Below are positions 59,797 through 64,000 of a DNA stretch of 64,000 nt, piece by piece. The stretch's first letter is position 1; the number at the start of each line of letters is the position of its first letter. This DNA comes from Glossina fuscipes (Eukaryota > Arthropoda > Insecta > Diptera > Glossinidae), in contig NW_023998417.1 in the NCBI RefSeq assembly GCF_014805625.2, positions 8,058,680 to 8,122,679 on the forward strand. The letters run 5' to 3'. Below the pieces are notes generated by a model, which worked only from the letters and a program-made list of their open reading frames with translations, made no database searches and was not told the origin of the DNA. A program made the position numbers and the translations under genes.

Positions 59797-60112
59797 TATC
59801 TGCACAAAATTACACCTATCCCTTCTTCTTAAATATAAATTAGTGTCATCCAAATGAAAGTCGTGGAATTACTTGTAAATTTTGAAGGATTTTAGGAATT
59901 TCTCTATGATTTACCTGAACGTGAGTTATAAAATTCAAGCTTGCACTATAATTGCTCTCAGGGAGGATAATCATAGAAAAATTCTCATAATTCTCTTTTT
60001 GTGAGTAAATATTTTTTAATGCGCAGAAAAAAAAAAAAAAGAAAGAAAACATTTGATTACACAATTATTTAAATAAAACAAAATGAGAAACGAAATTTCA
60101 CTGAAACAATAA
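59797..60112. other. Spacer between the convergent Ska1 and zinc-finger genes
   Basis: About 316 bases, AT-rich, with AATAAA on the plus strand at 60072-60077. It must hold both 3' UTRs, which probably overlap. Confidence 0.6.
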
Positions 60113-63100
60113 TTACTGCATTTGATGCATAGCTTTAATAGCTAATTCTTCATCGATGTCGGGCATTATTGGTTCAAACATGCTTTTAGGGAAAGCGACA
60201 TTTCCCACCATAACTACATCTTTGCGATCACTTGCCATTGTTGGATCGTATAAAATTGGGAGACTTGGGAGAGTATTCTCATTATTATTAATGGGCAATG
60301 AATTCCACGACGCCAATGCGTTTGGTGTTTCTTGCTTTTGCTGAGCTTGAACTTGAGCTGCTGCAACGGCGGCCGCTGCCTCCAATTGCAATTTCTGCAT
60401 CTGCATCATTAGACGGGCATTGGCGTCCAAATGAGAATGACGTGCTCTTATGTGCTTGTCTCGATCTCCTCTTTGTCTGAAATTCTTTGTGCAAAATAAA
60501 CAACCAAAGGGCTTTTCTCCAGTGTGAATACGTTGATGATTTTTTAAGGCATCGGCCCGATAAAAACGTTTGCCACATTCTTCGCATTCGTAGCGGCGTT
60601 CACCGCGATGTATAAGCCGGTGTTGATAGAACACAGAACCGGTCAGAAAGCGTTTACCACACACTAAACAATGATATGGTCGTTCGCCGGTATGACATTT
60701 GCGTATGTGATCGTTTAAATCGGGTCGTATAGTAAACTTTCGACAACAGCCGGGCTCTTTGCAAGCAAATGGCTTAACACCTTAAAAAACAATGACACGT
60801 AAGAAAGAGCAATATCCGTGCTCAAGCGAAACTTGGATACCCACCACCTTTACATTTTAATAACTGTGGGCATATCAATGAACGAATGGGAAACTTTCGC
60901 ACGGCCAAAGTTCAGATTGATATTTATTTATTACTTATGTTTGCGAGTGAGTTATGCTCATTTTCAAATCTCATTTCATTTTAATTTCATAACTGGCCAG
61001 AGGCTAAGTAGTCTTAAAACTTTTAGATTGATTAAGAGAAGAGGTATATGGGTACAAAATATATCTCCTGCGACTATTTGGACATTGCGAACGGAATGAC
61101 AACCTTAATTCGCCGATTTCAACATGGTCCAGAAAGATAAATTCAATTTTCTTCTTACACGATTACATTAAGCTTAGCATGGATGAAAAGGTACATGAAT
61201 TTAAATTTAAAGGACAATGATTTTTCGTTTATATTATAGACACACATATATATATATATGTATTTAGGGTAGCATTATGCAATGCTCTTATCAAAAAGTT
61301 TTTGAGCGCATATATACAAAGTTTACCTTTAGCGCCTTGCGCAATTATGGCTTCAGCACGGTTTTGCTAGAGTTTATCATAATTGGTTTCAAAGTCTCCA
61401 ATATGTTGCAAGCGAAATGATCAGGTTTGTACATCCCCATTCTTTGGTAGTGGGCATAAAAGTCTACACTGCTAAACTGAATATTTCTCACCTTGATGAA
61501 AACGCAAATGCTGCCACAAATGGCTAGATTGCGTATATGATTTACCACAAATGTCACATAGATATTGTCGAGTCTTGCTAACATTACCAGTACCATCTTT
61601 TTCTCGCTTATATTTCTTATAATGTTTCGCCTCATAATGATTCACGCACTCTTGGGCATTTTGGAAAAACGTGTCGCAGCATTCGCAAGGTAATTGCAAA
61701 ACGCCCAAACGCTTATTAAGGCGAGGAAAAAAATGATGCGAAGTATAGCTGAAATAAGAATAGATTTTTTTTTTTTTACACTAAACCTAAAATTTTGAAT
61801 TTCACGAAATAATATCATACCGATGCCCATGCAATTGATCTAATGATTGAAACTTATTCTCACAAACGTTGCAAGCAAAGTAGCGTTGAGTTGTGGCGTG
61901 ATAGATTTTAACACTTTCACGCATGAACACACACTCAGCCTGCCAATGGGTACATATTTCCTTTGAAGTTCTTGCATGTATATCACAAGCAAAGCATTCG
62001 AAAGGCCTTTCGGGTAGATGACAAGCCGAATGAAAAAATAAAAACGATACTTCCGAAAATAATAAATCGCAAAACTCGCACTGAAGAACACAACTTAAAA
62101 TTGTCATTTTTAAATAGACAACCATTTTTTCGTGTTGATAGGTTTTCATGGACGGAGAAGGCCGTTTGGTCTGGCAAAGGTATAGACAATATTTCTTTAG
62201 CGAAAATGTTTTAACCACATTAACATTTTAAGCCACATACCTCCATCTTTAGATATTTCGAAGCGTCGTCTACATAAGTTTCATAGGGAATGTCAGCAAT
62301 GTTATCAGGTTCTTTTTTGTCTGAAAGTGGAAAGTGACTGCAAAGGTGTTTAAACGCCGCATTCGGTTCGAAAAATATACGACCGCACAATGTACATTTA
62401 ATAACCAGACGCAAGCCATTGACACTTCGTAATGAATTGCCTTGCGCGACCGGAGTTTTGCCACTACTGTTGCCATTCAATACTGTTGTCGGTATTAAAT
62501 CCAGAGCATGTTTTTCCATATGCCGCAACAAACCGGATGCATGTACAAATTTTCTTTCGCATAATGTGCAATCGTGAGGACCATCTTGTTTTTTATTCGT
62601 TGAACCGTTACTGGATAGTGAAGAATCTGTTGGTGTGTTAAGACCACTAGAACTGGAGCTAGTGTTGACAATTAAATGAAGACTGCTAACCGTACTACTG
62701 TTTCCAGTAGCGTTGACGTCATATTTGAGTTCATCTTTCAGAAAGCGTCGTATACGTATCTGATTTTCTTTTAACAAGCGTACGCATGCAGGCTCCGCCG
62801 GTAGTAGAAATTGATATCTAACTGGCTTGTCAAAGTTGCTAGACGCCGCTATCGATGGTACTACTAAGTTGTGCTGTTCATCATAATCGCAAACGTGCGA
62901 TTGAAAAGATATTATATCAAACAAACATTCACAATTTGCACATTTCACTATACGATATGCAGTGGATGGTAATTCCGATTGCATAAACATTTTCGGATCT
63001 AAATTTAAACGGATATCCCTCAATTCTATTTGTTTAAGTTTCCTGTGTGTAGAAATCCACTTACCCAAAAAAGTGTTTTTTGGTTGTGTTTCGAGAAATT

Positions 63101-63581
63101 TTAATAATTTCAATTCTTCTTCAGTTGGATCGAAAGTAGGTGAAATATTTTGCTTCGCTGCCTCACTGACCACTGCAGCAGCTTCTGCAACAACTGGCGC
63201 GGATACTAGAGGCATGGTGGTGGTAAATTCGACCATAGGAGGAGAAACGTGACCTACCACTGGCATTCTGCTACCTGTAGTACTTAAGTCCAACACTTCG
63301 AAATTCAAGTCGTACGTTTCGTTCAGACTACATTTATTCTTTTTAAAAATCATATCAAGCGACTCTAGGCTTTTCTTGCTTGGTTCTGTGCCGTCCTCTT
63401 TTAATGGTATCCCGTTAGCATTTTGCGCATCATGAGGATAATTTTGAAAAGAATCATTTATCATCGGAGTTGATGCATTGTTTCTATCTTTAAAATCCGT
63501 ATTGAAATCTTTCAACCGTGCAAACAATTGCTCCGAAAGCCACGCATCTGAATTTGCGAAGTCTTCCTCATTTATATTCAT
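60113..63581 (-). CDS. C2H2 zinc-finger protein, about eleven fingers
   Basis: Probable nuclear DNA-binding protein. Four exons on the minus strand: 62241-63581, 61821-62080, 61492-61748, 60113-60780 (stop 60113-60115), all GT-AG, phases 0, 2 and 1; 841 aa. I start at ATG 63581 (MNINEEDFANSDAWL); the frame is open a little further but with no earlier ATG, and 5' exons beyond the window cannot be excluded. The first ~330 residues are acidic and Ser/Ala/Thr-rich with one atypical Cys-Cys-His-Cys motif (CANCECLF...HVC). Fingers then follow singly or in pairs: CTLCERKF, CTLCGRIF, CEFCDLLF, CNVCENKF, CECCDTFF, CDICGKSY, CKEPGCCRKF, CLVCGKRF, CEECGKRF, CLFCTKNF. The last five form a continuous array with HTGEKPF-type linkers, one linker (HQGVKPF) being made by splicing; this array is the likely DNA-contacting part. 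A glutamine/alanine stretch and acidic tail end the protein. Not recognised as a named Drosophila gene. Confidence 0.88.
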
Positions 63582-64000
63582 TGCGAATATCAATAAAACC
63601 CAATATGAAATGACTTATGACATCCCATATTTGGTCTTAACGGACCGTTGACAATAAAATCAATGCATACTTTTTCAAAAATGCTGCCGTAGCCGTTAAA
63701 CAGAATTGCAGTTAAGTGGAGTGCCCTATACACATTTGCTATTTCGTTCAGATTCCATTACAGACCAGCATACGAACGTAGCGTAGTGAATGAATTTTTT
63801 TGAAAGTAATTTAATAAAGTCGGAATTAAAGCATAAGATTATATTAATAATTGAAATAAAGGAAGTAATTTAATTTATACATTCCTTTATTTAACGAAAA
63901 AAAGGAATGGAATAGGAAAAGGAATTGATAACATTCAATCCTATTCGCACTGAAATTAACTTTTAAACGTAAACTTTCTAAGTGATTACGTGATTTCGAT
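63582..64000. other. Upstream region of the zinc-finger gene
   Basis: No coding exon recognised. It probably contains the 5' UTR and promoter of the minus-strand zinc-finger gene; no TATA box is obvious at the expected distance. The window ends here. Confidence 0.5.

Noticed and set aside
62220..62240. Read-through end of the zinc-finger first exon (VCGLKC and stop)
   Set aside because: A GTATGT donor at 62235-62240 and a matching phase-0 acceptor at 62081-62082 followed directly by a zinc finger show that this is intron.
1..64000. CRISPR arrays, bacterial operons, prophage, rRNA
   Set aside because: No regularly spaced repeats with unique spacers, no Shine-Dalgarno-led gene strings and no rRNA-like segment; all gene structure is eukaryotic.

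Overview
This is an AT-rich nuclear segment from an insect, almost certainly a higher fly (Diptera). The evidence is short GT-AG introns, genes on both strands without operons, very abundant microsatellites, a Drosophila-type metallothionein with an intron, a fly-type RpS29, and degenerate copies of a dispersed repeat carrying the GTCCGTCTGTCCGTC signature that I associate with schizophoran fly genomes. A tephritid-like fly is a reasonable guess, but the sequence alone does not settle the family.

Left part (1 to about 36 kb). This is gene-poor. The only gene I can support is a small secreted proline/valine/tyrosine-rich protein of cuticle or eggshell type (minus strand, 3239-3817). The rest is microsatellites, long A/T runs, a tRNA-like B-box fragment near 2.3 kb, a few unassigned ORFs (16.2, 25.3 and 26.0-26.6 kb), a diverged ~0.4-kb tandem duplication (33.2-34.0 kb), and old dispersed-repeat copies.

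Right part (36 to 64 kb). Seven gene-level items lie here, most of them split so that exons had to be joined by splice sites and phase: (1) a metallothionein A-like gene (+, 36896-37074) with TATA box, initiator and metal-response elements; (2) a decayed copy of a WAP-like exon (-, 40078-40246); (3) mre11, seven exons with complete phase agreement (-, 41866-44184, 645 aa); (4) a four-exon secreted protein with three six-cysteine WAP-like modules, one per exon (-, 45802-55096, 623 aa), whose ~7.3-kb first intron holds a 334-bp hAT-type MITE, a 433-bp Tc1/pogo-type MITE and dispersed repeats; (5) RpS29 in three exons, the last one encoding only two residues and the stop (-, 57474-58123, 56 aa); (6) a SKA1 kinetochore homologue in three exons (+, 58739-59796, 306 aa), head-to-head with RpS29; (7) a C2H2 zinc-finger protein in four exons (-, 60113-63581, 841 aa), tail-to-tail with SKA1.

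The genes are ordinary nuclear neighbours rather than a cluster with one function: DNA break repair (Mre11), kinetochore-microtubule attachment (Ska1), translation (RpS29), metal buffering (MtnA), extracellular proteins (WAP-like, cuticle-like) and a putative transcription factor. The most noteworthy items are the readable SKA1 in a fly, the one-module-per-exon WAP-like gene with a decayed exon copy on the other side of mre11, the short eight-cysteine metallothionein with hairpin-forming promoter, and two non-autonomous DNA transposons with clear ends. I see no CRISPR array, rRNA, intact tRNA or intact transposase.
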